Positions 10,996-25,500 of a stretch of 64,000 nt of DNA are shown here, in pieces. Within the stretch, counting starts at the first letter, position 1, and each line of letters starts with the position of its first letter. The notes below the pieces were generated by a model. The model was given only the letters and a program-made list of their open reading frames with translations, was not told the DNA's origin and ran no database searches. Source of the DNA: Glandiceps talaboti (lineage: Eukaryota; Hemichordata; Enteropneusta; Spengelidae); NCBI RefSeq assembly GCF_964340395.1, contig NC_135567.1:6091899-6155898 (forward strand), given 5' to 3'. A program made the position numbers and the translations under genes.

Positions 10996-13900
10996 CACAC
11001 ACGTGTGTGGGTGAAACATACATATATACATACATACATACATACATACATACACACACATACATACATACACACATACATACATACATACATACATACA
11101 CATACATACATACATACATACATACATACATACATACATACATACATACATACATACATTCCATGAGTGTCATGGTATAAACAATATATTTATTTGTTTG
11201 TTTAAAAGAAGATAATTTTTACCTTATTCTTCAAATCGAAATCCGCCTTTCTTTCCAGAAGAATTCGTACTACTTCAATATTGTTATATTCAGAAGCTGT
11301 ATGGAGTGGTGTATCACCAGACTGATACAAAACATAAACAAACAAATCAAAATTAGCAATAATCCAACTTAATAAAAGTTACACTGACATTGTCCGCTAT
11401 GACTGTTGATTGTCTGAATACGGTCTATAATACTTAGGATGTGAATGCACTAGACAGTGAGATACATTGTGTAACTCTGCCCCCACTGGTCCGCTCTATC
11501 CAACTGTAGTAATCTGAAGTACTATGATGACAATTGAAGATAGTAAAACGTAAGTACCATGGCAAACAGAAACACGGGAGTTATTCGCACCTAAAGAAAT
11601 CACAGTTTCAGACACCATTAAAGGCCCAGGGTACAACCTGAGTTTCCAAGTTTTTAGGCGTAGTTATTTAAAAGGTACTCACAGTATTCTACTTACTGGA
11701 GCACCACTTGCAATTAACTAAAATCTGCTTTCAGTATGCAATTTCTAAACGAACTGATGACGTAATTTATAATATGTGTAAAAAATGTTCAAGTAATCCC
11801 TACTATGAAAAAATACCACCAATGGTGTTGTAGCACAATTGTACAGTTTTTAAAAATGTTTATCCATATGCTCGTCCATGCTAACAATAGGTGTTCATTT
11901 GCTGAATGACTATCCAGTTGCCAATCCGACCATGTTGCTATCTTTGTGATATACGTGATCATTTGGCTGTTGCTATGGGCGTTGTCATGTTGTTAGATAT
12001 ATTTGCATACATTGCTGAATGTTTTTGTTCAATTGTGTATGAATTCCTGATATTGTATTTCCAACATATGTGATCATTTGGATGTTGCTATGGGCGTGGT
12101 CTTGTTGCTAGGCACATTTGCATACATTTCAAAATGTTTATTCAATTGTCTATTAATCCTCATTATCTTCAAAATATATGTGATCATTTGGCTATTGCTA
12201 TGGGTGTGGCCTTGTTGCTCAGTACATTTGTATTCATTTGCCTTTCAATTTCTGTTATCTTTGCAATATACGTGATTATTTGGCTGTTGCTATGGGCGTG
12301 GTTTTGTTGCTAGGCAAATTTACACACATTTTTTGAATGTTTATTCAATGGTCTATTAATCCCCATTGTTATCTTTGCAATATATGTGATCATTTGGCTG
12401 TTGCTATGGGCATGGTCTTGTTGCTAGGCACACTTACATTTCTTGAATGTTTTATTCATTTGTCTTTCAATTCCTGTTATCTTTGCACTATATGTCTTTA
12501 TTTGGCTGTTGCTATGGGCGTGATCATGGTTGCTAGGGATATTTGCATATATTTTTTAAATGTTACTCACTTGCCTACCAGATGATGTTCTTATTTAACC
12601 AAAATATACTGCCATTCGGTTGTTGCTAAGGGCGTGGTCATGGTTGCTAGGGCCAATTTTGTTAAAATACTTTGAAGAAAATCTGCGGAATAACACTTCT
12701 AGTAAACATCTCACCAAGTTTCAGTCTCCTTGACCAAGTACTTTTTGAGATATAAATGTTTGACCAAAAATGAACATGTTTACACCTAATTTGCATAATA
12801 TTGATTAGATCATTATATGCTTATCATTTCTTCATCGATACACCACAGATGCACCCCTGTTAAACTTCAGCCAATCTGCTGAGTACTTTTAGAATTATAG
12901 GTTTGACCAAAAAGACATATTTTTAGCCCTAATTTGCATATTACTATGGGAATGGGCTATTGTGTGGGGGTCATATCACACTTTTCATGTGACTCGGTTA
13001 CAAACATTGTATGTGCAGCTGATATTGACATATTGCAACTGATGGCTAGCATGGTCATCATTAACACCCAAACAAAGTATATACCAGTTAAACACAGTTC
13101 ATTCCTGAAGCACAGCACAACAAGTCAAAATGCACAACTCTAGTCGAATCAATAGTGAAAGCTCCAGAAAAGAAGTCGAAATACAAAGTCCAGTAAGAGT
13201 AGTGCTATATAGTACATGTAGAACAGCTGGGAAGCCATTCTGATCTTTCGAAAGGTCACAGGGGAGAGATTTATTTACAGGGGTGGGGGGCAGGGGAATT
13301 AGGGGGTAACGTTTTACAAATTATCTCTCAGGGGACAGAAATATTTTAGGAAATATGATTGGGGGTGGGGGGGGTCGTATTTTATTTTACTCACTGTATT
13401 GCATAGCACTGCATTGTTTTCTTTTTTAGTCATTCCATTGCTGCCATCGGTTCCAAACCCATTGCTGCCATTCAGGTTAGGGTTAGGGTTAGAGTTAGGG
13501 TTACGGTTAGGTACCAATGACATTAGCCTATATCAATCAAATGGTTGCTGACAACCAACGTAATGGAGTATTTGTCAGTTGTGGTGTGAGGAGATGATTA
13601 GGTTTAACAGGTGTTCAACTGGAACAGTTGGGTAAGATACTATGGATACTGTTATAGAGATCATGACCTTGGTCCCGGCAATGACGGGAGTGTGCCAATC
13701 AAATCATTGTGAGTTGTGGTCTTCAGCTCAGTGCACAGGTATTTATTAATGCAGTGCCTTCACATACATCTAATGGTGACAGTAATGGCTAATAACAATG
13801 CCTTTAAAACTTTCAACATTGATGACAGCAGTGGGATTAAATCCTCACCAATGATTGTGAGACTTGTGTCCCTTTACATTTCTGACAACATTTTAAACCA

Positions 13901-16900
13901 CGTTTTGAACTACTTTAACAGGGAAGGGTCATCTTTTAAGGACATAAATTTGAGGGAGGGCCACTTTTCATCAAGATGGAAGTGGGGAGGGTCACATTTT
14001 ACGAATAAGTCAGCGTCTGATTTTCCCTGTCCCTCCCCTTTAAGTACTGAAGGCTCTCTAACCTCAAAGTTGTACATTCAAGCTGGAACATTGATAATTT
14101 TATATTCTATACCGTAATATAATGGTGTATTTTCTGATCAATGAAAATTAGAGAGGTAAACTCATTAAGACGGGAAAAAATATAACTAAATCGACAAGTA
14201 CAATGCTATCTTTCAAATGACAAACAAAAGTCCACACAAAACAGGTTTTAGTTGAGACGAAATCTAGAAGAAATGCTAAATTTGGAAAAGAAGTATATGA
14301 GTCTAGAAACAAGAGTTGCACACAGTGCTCTGTAGTCTTTTGAAATTAACAGAGAAATGTGTCCTCATAAGGAGTGAAAACGACAAAATTTCAAGTATAC
14401 GACAAGGGAAATGGTCCCTACTGTCGATTACCGTACAACACGAAAGTGTCAACACACAAGTCAAAATAAAAAATCATTAATAATGCAATTAACAAACTAA
14501 CAACTATGCCACTATGCTTTATAGGATATATGAGCATTCATGTTATGTCCCTTGATTTTTAATCAAAGTTATCTTTGCTGACAAATATTCCGTTGATTGA
14601 TGTACTTTTTAAAAAAATTTGATCGTTTAATGACACCACAGCAAGTACATCTAGCAGTGAATCAAGGCTTGTATCTACAACTAACCTGCTCGGATTTTGC
14701 GTAATTAATTTTTTAAAAATGTTTTACTGTATTAAAAAATGAAATCGTCTTTGCTGACAAATGCTCTGTTGATTGATGTACTTTTTAAATATTTTGATAC
14801 GTCCGATGACAAAGTTATCTTTGCTGACAAATGTTATGTTGATTGATGTAATTTTTAAATATTTTGATACGTTTACATTGACACCACAACAAGTACATCT
14901 AACAGTGTAACAAGGCTTGTATCTACAACTAATCTGCTCGGATTCTGCATTGTTATTTATTTTAAGAATTGTTTTGTTTTAATAAATGATATACAATGAC
15001 ATGAAAGGTTGTTGTGGTTTGATACTCTTCACATTGGCAGATGAATGAATGATTTAAATGTTAATGGCGCTGTTGATCGGCTGCCCACCTGTTGATTCTG
15101 TCAGTAGTTTTATTCGATATTAGAGTCCACGTGTCACCGTTTTACTGTTATTTTATGACAATTGTTTTAAAGTGATACTTGGAACCGAACGGTGAACTGT
15201 TGCAGCGTTGTATTCATCTATTGAGACAGAAAGTTAGCTAACTTTTTCATGTACTGATATATTGCAGTTCTCGACCCATCATGGCTGCCAGGTCTTGGTC
15301 ATGCATACATCAGTCTACTCAGTCGTTGTCATGGGGTCAGTGGATGGCAAAACGTATGCGGTTTGCAAAACCTTCTTTCAAGTCTTCATTTTGTTATCGT
15401 TGTCGTAAAGCTGAACGCAAACACCCCAAACCTAAGTTTTCGATTCCAACTATTATTAGTAATCGTTGTCTTGGGTCAAAAGATCTGATGTGCGGAACAG
15501 GCTACTACGGCAAATTCCTATCTCCATTGATGCTACTTATGTTGAGTCGCTACCTATTCGTACCATAATAACACCTAGGAGTGCACACCTTGTTAAAAAC
15601 AAACGTGACTCTGTTCTAGTGATAATTCCGAGAGTTTCTTAATGCTTCCAGAAATTACAACTAAATACTGGTCTGGGGAATGTACGTTCTATTAATGGGG
15701 AGATCAGTGTTGTAATGTCTACATTGTTGACTGGAAATTTGGACATCTTTAAAATAGCCATTACAGAAACATGGCTCAAAAGTCAAGATGACCCATTTAT
15801 TGCCGAGTTTCTCTCTTCGATCAGCGGCTACACTATCTATCAGCAGCCCCGCTCAAAGAGAAAAAGGGGGTGGAGTAGCAGTGTTAGCCCATTCCAACCT
15901 TCCCGTCATTGAGAAGCGATCATCTTCGTTTCAATCTTTCGAAGCATTAGACTTCATATTTCAATCGTCGAGTCAATGTCTGCATTTAATCCTCAAAAAT
16001 CAACAAAGAATACAGTTACCATCGGCGAGTTTATTTCCGAATTCTCAACGCGCCTGGAAACAGCTGTACCATCGTCTGGCCACTTTCTATACGCAGGTGA
16101 CTTCAATTTTTATTTTGTGGACACCGACTTAAAGGATACAAAGAAGTTTGTCGAACTTTTGTATTCTATGGGTTTACAACAAAATGTATCCGAACCTACA
16201 CTAGCAAGGGCTATACTCTTGACTTGCTGATAACTTGATCGAATGATCAGTTCCTGCACTTTGTCACGGTCGACGTATCTCTAATCTGCGATCACAGTAT
16301 CGTTATTTCAGTTTGAAAATTCAGCGACCACCAAATGGCAAGTTCAACATCTGGTGAAGGAATTTCTGAACAATTGACAAGGCTGACTTACATGACAAAC
16401 TTGCGGTCAGCATCGCAGACTATAGTATTGCAGACTGTCCACCTGTCATGAACGCCGAATACTTGTCAGAATTTTTTCATGAAACTGTTAGGAAGGTATT
16501 GGATGCGATTGTCCTTATAACTGAATATGTCATCACCCAGAAAGTGCGTGGCCAATGGTTTTGTGAGGAACTACTGTCATTGATCTTGAGAAGAGAAGTG
16601 TGTAAGTTCGAAAATAAGTGGCGCACATCGCAACTCGGAATCGATCGGAAATCTTCTATATTAAACAGGTTGAATATTTCCGTCGTTGTGATGAAGTAAA
16701 GTCAGCTTTCCATCGGACTAGCATTAATGAAGGAGACAATAGAAGATTATTTAATATTATTATTGAGTTATCAAGTACCAAGGCATCCAATTCAAACGCA
16801 TTTCAAAATGACATCCAAGTACCATCCAAATTCCTCAAATTCTTTGAAGCAAAGGTATCAAAGCTTCGCGTCGGACTTGTTGTTCAGTCCAAATCACATT

Positions 16901-19472
16901 TTCACTGAGTTTGAGTCTGTGTCAGTTAAAACGCTAGTAAAGCGGTCGTCTACAAAATCATGTGAACTTGATATCCTTCCAAAAAACCTTGTCAAGAACT
17001 GTATTGACTCTCTTGCGCCTTTTTTAGCTCATTTATACAATATTTCACTTTCGTCTGGCGCCGTCCCTCGCCATTAAAAATCATCAATCATTTGTCTATT
17101 GTTGAAGAAGCCTGATCTTGACCACAATGTACTGAAAAAAATATAGGCCCGTATCCAATCTGGCTTTCTTGTTGAAAGTTCTTGAGAGAATTGTCGCGCA
17201 GTAGCTAAATGATCATCTCGCCAAGTTTCAGCTATACATACATGTAAAGTGTCAAAGCACATACCGAGCTAATCACAGTACTGAAACTGCGCTCCTCTGT
17301 GTCCACAATGATATTATGCTTGCATTAAGTGACAAAAAAGATGTAATTCTCGTCATGCTGGATTTATCTGCTGCCTTCAATACGATGAGGTCTTGTTAAA
17401 TAGACTGCAATTTCATTTTGGTATCACAGGTATGGCTCTGTCCTGGTTCAGATCGTATCTAATCAATCACCACCAGTATGTTAAAGTCAATTCAACTAAA
17501 GCATCCACATCACATTTGAAATATGTTTTTCCATAAGGATCGGTATTTGACCTCGACTACATGATGTATGCTGACGACTCAGGTATTTATGTTATTTGCA
17601 ATAGGCCTGACGAAGTTGTAGCTGATGTAGAGGCATGCATCGACGATATTCGTAGCTGGATGATGTCCAATATGTTGGTACTCAATGATGATAAAACTGA
17701 GGTTGTTCATTTCTCCTCACGCCTAGAATCAGATGTATCAGTGCTAACTAGCCTTAAGATTGGTAGGATTGATATCACTCCATCCTCTTCAGTTCAGAAT
17801 CTAGGCGTGATTGTCAATAGCGATGGCTCCATGTCTAATTAAATCGGTCAGATATGTAGAAATGGTTATTTCGCGTTGCACATAATTGGATCGATTCGTC
17901 GTTTGGGACAAAACAACTACAGAAAATATAATCGACGCATTTGTAACGTCCCGCCTTGATTACTGTAATAGTCTCTTGTATGGAATAACTAAAATTTAAA
18001 TTAACTGTTTACAGACTCTTCAAAATGCCGCTACGCGTCTTGTCAGATCAGCCGAGAAGCTGCGTTTAATTCAACTGTGTGGCAACTTTAACAAACATAC
18101 CGACAAAGAGCCTTCTCAGTTTGCCCACCTTCTTTGTGGAATGCACGACCATTTGATATTTGTAGCGCTAAGACTGTTCACATGTCCAAAAGTGGATTGA
18201 AGACGCATCTTTTTAGACATTATTTAATTTGATGATTTCAAGTTGAGTTGCTAGGTTTCGCTGCAGGACAGTTGACTCTCTATTTTAATGTGATTTGTTT
18301 TAATCCACTGGGTGTCTTCTGAAATTGTTATCGAAAGAACTTTTAAACGACGAGGAATTTTAAAGTCATTTGTGGCCTTTCTTCTCTGACATTTTATTGT
18401 ACATTTGTGTTAAATTATGTGGAATATAAAGCATTCTTAACTACTGAAGATCATGACTGTGTGAATGAGATGGTCTGGTTGATTTTGTTGTACATTTGAA
18501 GTATTGTTCTGTTGGTAATTCAACTTTTCCAGTTTGTGCTTTATATGCCATGGTTAGCCTGGGAAACTTTTACCTGTTTTCTAATAGTTCCCATTGAAGC
18601 TCCCTTAGCATTGCTGTACCACTGTCAGTTTTGGTGTAGCGTTGAAGAACATAGCAGGCCTGTCTGTCTTTGAGTCATTTCAATGTCATGTTTGTCAGTA
18701 GTTGTATGCGGGTCACAGGTACAACAAGCATAATTTCTAGGATGGGACGGACAAATGTCAAATATGACAAGTACATTATTTTGATGTCTTTTGGTGCGGA
18801 TTTTAAGTTCCAGCGTATAAATTCTAATGTTCTGTTGGCATATAGCTACTATGCCGTTAATGTCATTTGATAGTTCAATTCCCAAATACGGATAATGTTT
18901 TACAGTTTCAAAGGGCATTCTCTTTGATATGATAGACGTGTATACGGTTTGTGTTTTAGGATGCTGTGTATTAATTATGTAAAATTTAGATGAATTAAAT
19001 TTATGTTCCACTTGTCAGTCCAAGAGACGAGAGAATGTAGATCTTTTGCAGCTGAAAAGGGTCGTTCAGATAGTTGATTTGCCTGTTTAAACGGCAGTCA
19101 TCTGCAGATTATCAAAGATTTGTATCTTTGGAAATATTCGCAGATCTCATTTAGATAGAAAAGGAAGAGAAAAGGTCCTAATACGGTACCGTGTGAAACA
19201 CACAGGTCAACTACAATTGGTGTTGAAAGTTCTCCATCAACATCAACACGTTGTTGTCTGTTGTTATCGCATGGTTAGAAAGGATTCCATCTACTTCACA
19301 CTTTTACCACGAATTCCGTAATAATGCAATTTGTGTTGGGGTTGGTGTGGAATGACATTGAATGCTACCGGGTGGATGTCATCTTAGTCGGTATGTGGTC
19401 ACTCATAATTTGTAGATCTGTTTTTAAAAAGATCCATGCGTCATTCGATGTAAGGTTCAGGTTTTGTTCCTT

Positions 19473-19547
<75 letters not shown>

Positions 19548-22500
19548 CTTTCTTCATAAATCTATCTTGTTAACTCCATCCCTCATTTTGTAGAGATCAG
19601 CTTTATGGAATTCGTAAATTTTCCTTTGTTTTCTGCAGTTGAATTTTGCTTTAAGATCATGAGTGCAGTTGGAATATCGTAATATCGTAGTCAATTATGC
19701 CTGGTATTACTTGGCATCTATTTACGAGTTCAGGGTTTGATGTGAACAGTAAGTCTAAGATTTTAACGCTTCGAGTTGGTTTATTTACCGTTTATTTTAG
19801 TAAAATGTTAGCTGCTATTTGAAGTAGCTTGTTACACAGACCAGTTGTACGACTTCCTTGATGAATTGACTGTGTTTCCCATATGATGTCACCAAGGTTA
19901 AAGTCACCACCTAGTAGGACATTACAAGATTGTTTTGCCATCTAGTAGGACATTACAAGATTGTTTTGCCATCTACTAGGACATTACAAGATTGTTTTGC
20001 CATCTACTAGGACATTACAAGATTGTTTTGTCATCTAGTAGGACATTACAAGATTGTTTTGCCATCTAGTAGGACATTACAAGATTGTTTTGTACCAGTT
20101 AGGTTTGACATAGCAGTTTCCAGTTGGTCCACTTTATCGATCTTGGTGTCTGGTGGTTTATAAAAGCAACCAACAAGGAAAGGTTTTAAACCAGCTATTT
20201 TAATTTCAACCCGCTATCAGTTTTGTTGATTTCCGGTTACGATCATGGATTTGTATGTCGTGATAAAGATGCCACCTCCATGTATTGTCCTGTCTTTCCT
20301 GAAGACATTGTAATCAGGGTAAAATATTTAACTTGTTTGTATAGAACTGTCAATTTTAGATTCCGTCCCCCATATGATGATATCAGTCTCTATTGATTCT
20401 GCCATAGCTGAAAAATCTGCAGTTTACATTTGATGCTGTTACAATTGACCATGGCTATAATTCAACAAAGACATGTGACCCTCTGGCCATAAGATTTATT
20501 AAAACTGCCTCGTGGTTAGAGTAAGAGTAGCTTTTCAGCAGAACAAAGATTTGGTGTTGAAACATAAAATTTATACTATTCTACAGATTAAAAATGGCAA
20601 AGTAAAAAAAAAAGGAAAGACATAACAGCACGCATAGAAGGAAAAATCAGCACTATATATAAAAACATACCCATTATAGAAAACAACCAGTTAAGATCAA
20701 CCACTTCCTATAAAACCGACCAGTAAATTGTATTACTTGAAATGTTGTCTTAAAATATGTCTTTAAAACTAAGTTTTAAAATGTCAATAGTCTTTCTTAT
20801 TTCAAATGGAAGCCAATTCAACAGAGAGGGTGCTCGCACTTGAAAAGCCATCTGACCCTAAGATCTATTGAAATTGCCATGTGGTTGGACTATGAGTAGC
20901 TTTTCAGCAAAACAAAGATTTGGTGTTGAAACATATATACTAATTAAATCTGACAGGTATAATGGTGACACATGGTTGATTATTTTGATAGTGATCAGTA
21001 GGATTTTGAAATTAATCCTGACCTCAACTGGAAGCCAATGTGAGTCAATGAGTACAGGAGTAATATGGTCAACACTACGTGTATTGACGAGACAGGATGC
21101 AGCATTCTAAAGTGATTGCACACAATATACCTGGTATTTTGAAATTCCATACAATAGACCATTGCTGTAATCGAGCCAGGAAGTCACAAATATATGTATT
21201 AATTTCTCTGTACAGGCTTTGTCTAACAGTTTGCGAATGTTTCCATTCTTGTATGATGAAAAGTAAACATTTTTGCAAATATACGCTACGATACCATATA
21301 TTTTATTACCCGACCAAAAAGAGAACAGAAAAATGACATCACAAATGTAAATACAATGAAGCAAACAATCAGATCGGATAACAGGAGTCAGAAAATAGCA
21401 ATGCTAATCGTGTCTGACGCCTGGAAACAGTAAATAATGGTATAAGTTTAGGGTGTAAATAAATATACAAAATGTAGTTCTACCCTCGTTCCCCTTCCCC
21501 CCCCCCCCATATCTGTGCGTGACAAAATACAATGAAGGCATATATTATATTAAAACTTTATACTGTTAGAAGGTATTCTCTTTCAATAAATCTTTATATA
21601 ATGTTATATAATGCTATGAATCACTGTTTTCTCGGTTCGTTTCTGGTGACCTGATTTATTGAATTCAATGTGTTTGCACCTGTGTATGTCATTGATTGTT
21701 TACCATAATATGTTTCAACAGAAGGTACACATAAATTATCCTGGTATTTTTGTATTGTAGTCATAGTTTAACAAATTAAAGTATTCATTAATATGGTGTG
21801 GCAAATATTTGTGCAGCAAACAAAGGTACTGACCAAACATCTATGCATCTTATATACATAGAGAATCTAGCTAATTATGACATCCTCTAATGGAGCTGTA
21901 TACAATGTGAATAGCATAGGACCTACAACTGATCATTGTGGGACACCGTACTTTAAATGTGACATAGAAAATGTTGCAGACATCACTTTGACATGTTGAT
22001 GGCGATTGGGAATGTATGATATAAACCAGGCCAGTGACACCAAAACGAAATTCCAGTCTATTTAACAAAATGTTATGGTCGATTTGACCACGGCTGCTGA
22101 TAGATCCATGACATGATAAGACTGACAGCCTTCTTATTATTTCAATCAGCAGCTCATTGTTGCTGGGCACCGAGCCCATTCCGAAGCGTCGAGACCTTGG
22201 TTTCGAAGTACTCTAGAAATTTGTATAGAATATTCTTGACAGGGATGTCACATGTATTGGTTTTTAATGCCTGGGTACTAGATAACTCAGAAACGGTGTT
22301 GTATAGCTTTTTGTTGTCTGCTTCCTCTCTTCAAGTCCAGTGATAGGTTGATTTCGGTTTATCGCACAGATGAAAGTATGCAAGTCTTTTGGTTAGAAAA
22401 AAATAGCGATCAATTTCAAATTGCGAAATACGCCATTTGGGTTCAAACTTACGCATATCTTTCCTCAACACTATGAATTCGTCGCAAAACCACAAGGCCA

Positions 22501-25500
22501 ACACTTTAGAGTGCAGAATGTCAGTGATCTTTCACGTGAATCAGGGTCTTCAAAACAAAAATCCAAGTCAATTACAAACAGAAGATGACAATACACCAGT
22601 GCAGCTGTTTCTAAGAGTTGAGAATTCAGAAGTCGGTGGTTAAGTTGTTGATTTATTTTTTGTACATTTTTGGAGGACGATAGATCGCAATAACAAGCAG
22701 AGACTGACTTGGTGATCGGAAAGTTATATCTAGTGACTCAATAACTGAAAAGGTTTCCGATGGCTCGAAGATTCGAACGGGTTAATATAGCTCCTTAACC
22801 ATCCATTCAAATAGAACAACAATACTGATGGACAGTATAGTCACTGATCTACAGAAGGAAATCAATGATCGCAGGATCGGCGTCACTCTTTAGCCATGTT
22901 TCTGTAATGTTGAAAATATTTAGATTTTCGACAAACAGTTTTGACGCGAGAGCAGCAATCTTCCCATTGACAGAACAGGCATTTAACAGGGTAGTATTCA
23001 AATGTAATTTCTGGAAACAAGTTGAGATCCTTGGGATTTTCAGTAAATACAGTCATGTTGTCTTTCTTTTAAGGGTGTAATCACAGTTTACATAGCATTA
23101 ACTCACTATAAATTACTTCATTAACAATTTGAATTTGCTGCAGTGTCCAACCCAGCACCTGTTATATATGAAGCTGAATGACTTCGAAGTTCGCTGACTG
23201 CTAATAATTGTTTGATCGAAAATATTGGTTTGTGATGTTTGTGTCCAGCTATTCAACCACGCAGTTTTAAAAAAAGAATTGAGGGGCTGTCTTGTACTTG
23301 CATAGCATATAATTCGTTCTGTTAGCCACACCCCCAAGACACTGAAGTACATGTAGGTTGAATGGCAAAGACAGGGAGGCTGTGTTGATTCTGGTGCCAC
23401 AACACATATACTCAGAAGGGCTCTGTGAAATTACTAATTCAGCAAAGGACTAAAACCCTGCTACAGTTCACAGGCCGGTTCTAGGTATCGCAATAAAACA
23501 ATCAGTAGAAATACACATGTGCAGCTTAAAGTCTTTTTAAAACTGGGAGCACGCTCAACAGGTAGGCAGCCGATCAACAGCGCCATCTACGGCATCTTCC
23601 TTTGTTGTTCCATACCGGCCAATTCATATGACAATGTTTATTCTTATGACATGAGACTTTCAATATATTAATATTTCTGTTTGGATATTAGGGGTAAATA
23701 TTGCGATGTACTTTAGCTGACCTCACTTTAAAAAAAAAAATTATTCAATTTTGATTCCACTTGTGTGGGTGGTTTTTATCATTTCTTATTCTTGTAAAAC
23801 AATCATGTGTACAAGAACTTTGCATTTCCCAATAATACAATTCATTTTTAGAATAAACTTATGATTATTTGGTTTCCATGGACTTAGTAAGAATTTAAAC
23901 CCCTTTCAAGTTTCGTCATTCAATTTATGGTAGTATTTTCAGTAAAATGTAACATTTGAATTTGATATTTCATAGCCTTCTTGACATAGCTAATCGTTTG
24001 TCTCGCATCTATGTAAATTCATGTTATACCAGGCAAACCGTTAAATTGAAATTTTAGTCAGTACTTAAAATGTCTGATTGCGGGACAAATCAGAGCTCAA
24101 TTACAATGTCGATATTTTTCTGATTCAATTCTTACAATATTATTATTATTAACAGAGAAGACAGGTAAATTAAAGAAACTAAACACTCCTTTTAACACTA
24201 ATATGGTTTGAAAGTATCATTTCAGTCTATCACATGTTTGTGTAAATTTACGACACTGATGATGACAGGAGTAAATAAAAGAATGATGTGAAAGATATTG
24301 GCAGTTTAGTTTGGTGACAAGAATGGTGAAGGGAATGGGAATCACATAATATCTTCATGTCCTAGTGAACCTTCAATATAAGTAAACTCAGCTTATAATA
24401 CCAAAGTGTATGAGAAAATTGTGTTTCTTCAAGTTCTAATAAGTTGACTTGATATCAGTACGGTGTATGAGAACAATAGGTACACATCAGTATACACCGG
24501 TATCAGTAATATCGGACTGACATTTGTATCATTCTTGGTTAGATGCATAAAGATCATTATACCATAAGGTTGATATTTCATGCAAGATGTGGTGGCTAAT
24601 ATTTATTGTCTTGATTTTTCCGTTACGTAATAGCAACACAGAAATGTGAGTTACCTTTGGTGATATTAAAGGGTATATTGGACAGTAGCCTATATGTAAT
24701 TTGTTAATTCAAAGCCTTGTCAAATACATGTTACTTGCAATGGGAGAGATTGGGAAAATGATATACGTTGTTTATGCTAATTATTCAAATTAGTAATTTA
24801 TATAGACCTTTTGATGTACTTTACATGTAAGGGGGGTTTGATGATGATTACAAACATGCTAAATTCATTTCCTACTGTAATGTAAATGAAAGGAAATATA
24901 GCCTGCAAATATTTGTATTAAATTTGAATATGCTGATTATACTTTTACATAATATACATATTAATATGCTGATTATACTTTTACATAATATACATATTAA
25001 TTATGCTGATTATACTTTTACATAATATACATATTAATTATGCTGATTATACTTTTACATAATATACATATTAATTATGCTGATTATATTTTTACATAAT
25101 ATACATATTAATATGCTGATTATACTTGTACATAATATACGTATTAATTATGCTGATTATACTTTTACATAATATACATATTAATTATGCTGATTATACT
25201 TGTACATAATATACATATTAATTATGCTGATTATACTTTTACATAATTTACATATTAATATGCTGATTATACTTTTACATAATATACATATTAATTATGC
25301 TGATTATACTTTTACATAATTTACATATTAATTATGCTGATGAGTAAACACATATCACTCATTAGTTTTTTGATGACGATAAAAAATTATAAAGGTAGTT
25401 TTCTATTCCAATCCTTAAACTGATAGAAGTATAACATGCCTTGATGTTTTTGAAATGATTCATATCTATACATTTCTTGTTATTCATATGAATTAAACTA

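Larger units (their letters stand above)
18505..20465 (-). mobile_element. Decayed CR1/Jockey-like non-LTR retrotransposon C
   Basis: Minus-strand EN-RT remnant reading from about 20465 to 18505. EN: VNCNSIKCKL near the start, IIIWGTES, IHGGGIFITTYKS, KPFLVGCFYKPPDTKID (about 20170) and GGDFNLGDIIWETQSIHQGS (about 19910). RT: LCVSHGTVLGPFLFL (about 19190), a mutated DDCRLFKQ (about 19090), YPYLGIELSNDI (about 18880) and a C-terminal ACCTCDPHTTTDKHDIE (about 18720-18680) with QW.LLENR-like sequence near 18570. An (ATTT)n tract splits the element at 19472-19548 and a 31-bp tandem lies in EN. The middle of the RT is missing. It is a dead copy. Confidence 0.82.

Noticed and set aside
13716-14117. 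133-codon plus-strand ORF
   Set aside because: No splice sites, no domain, G-rich repeat-like segment in its middle; likely chance opening.
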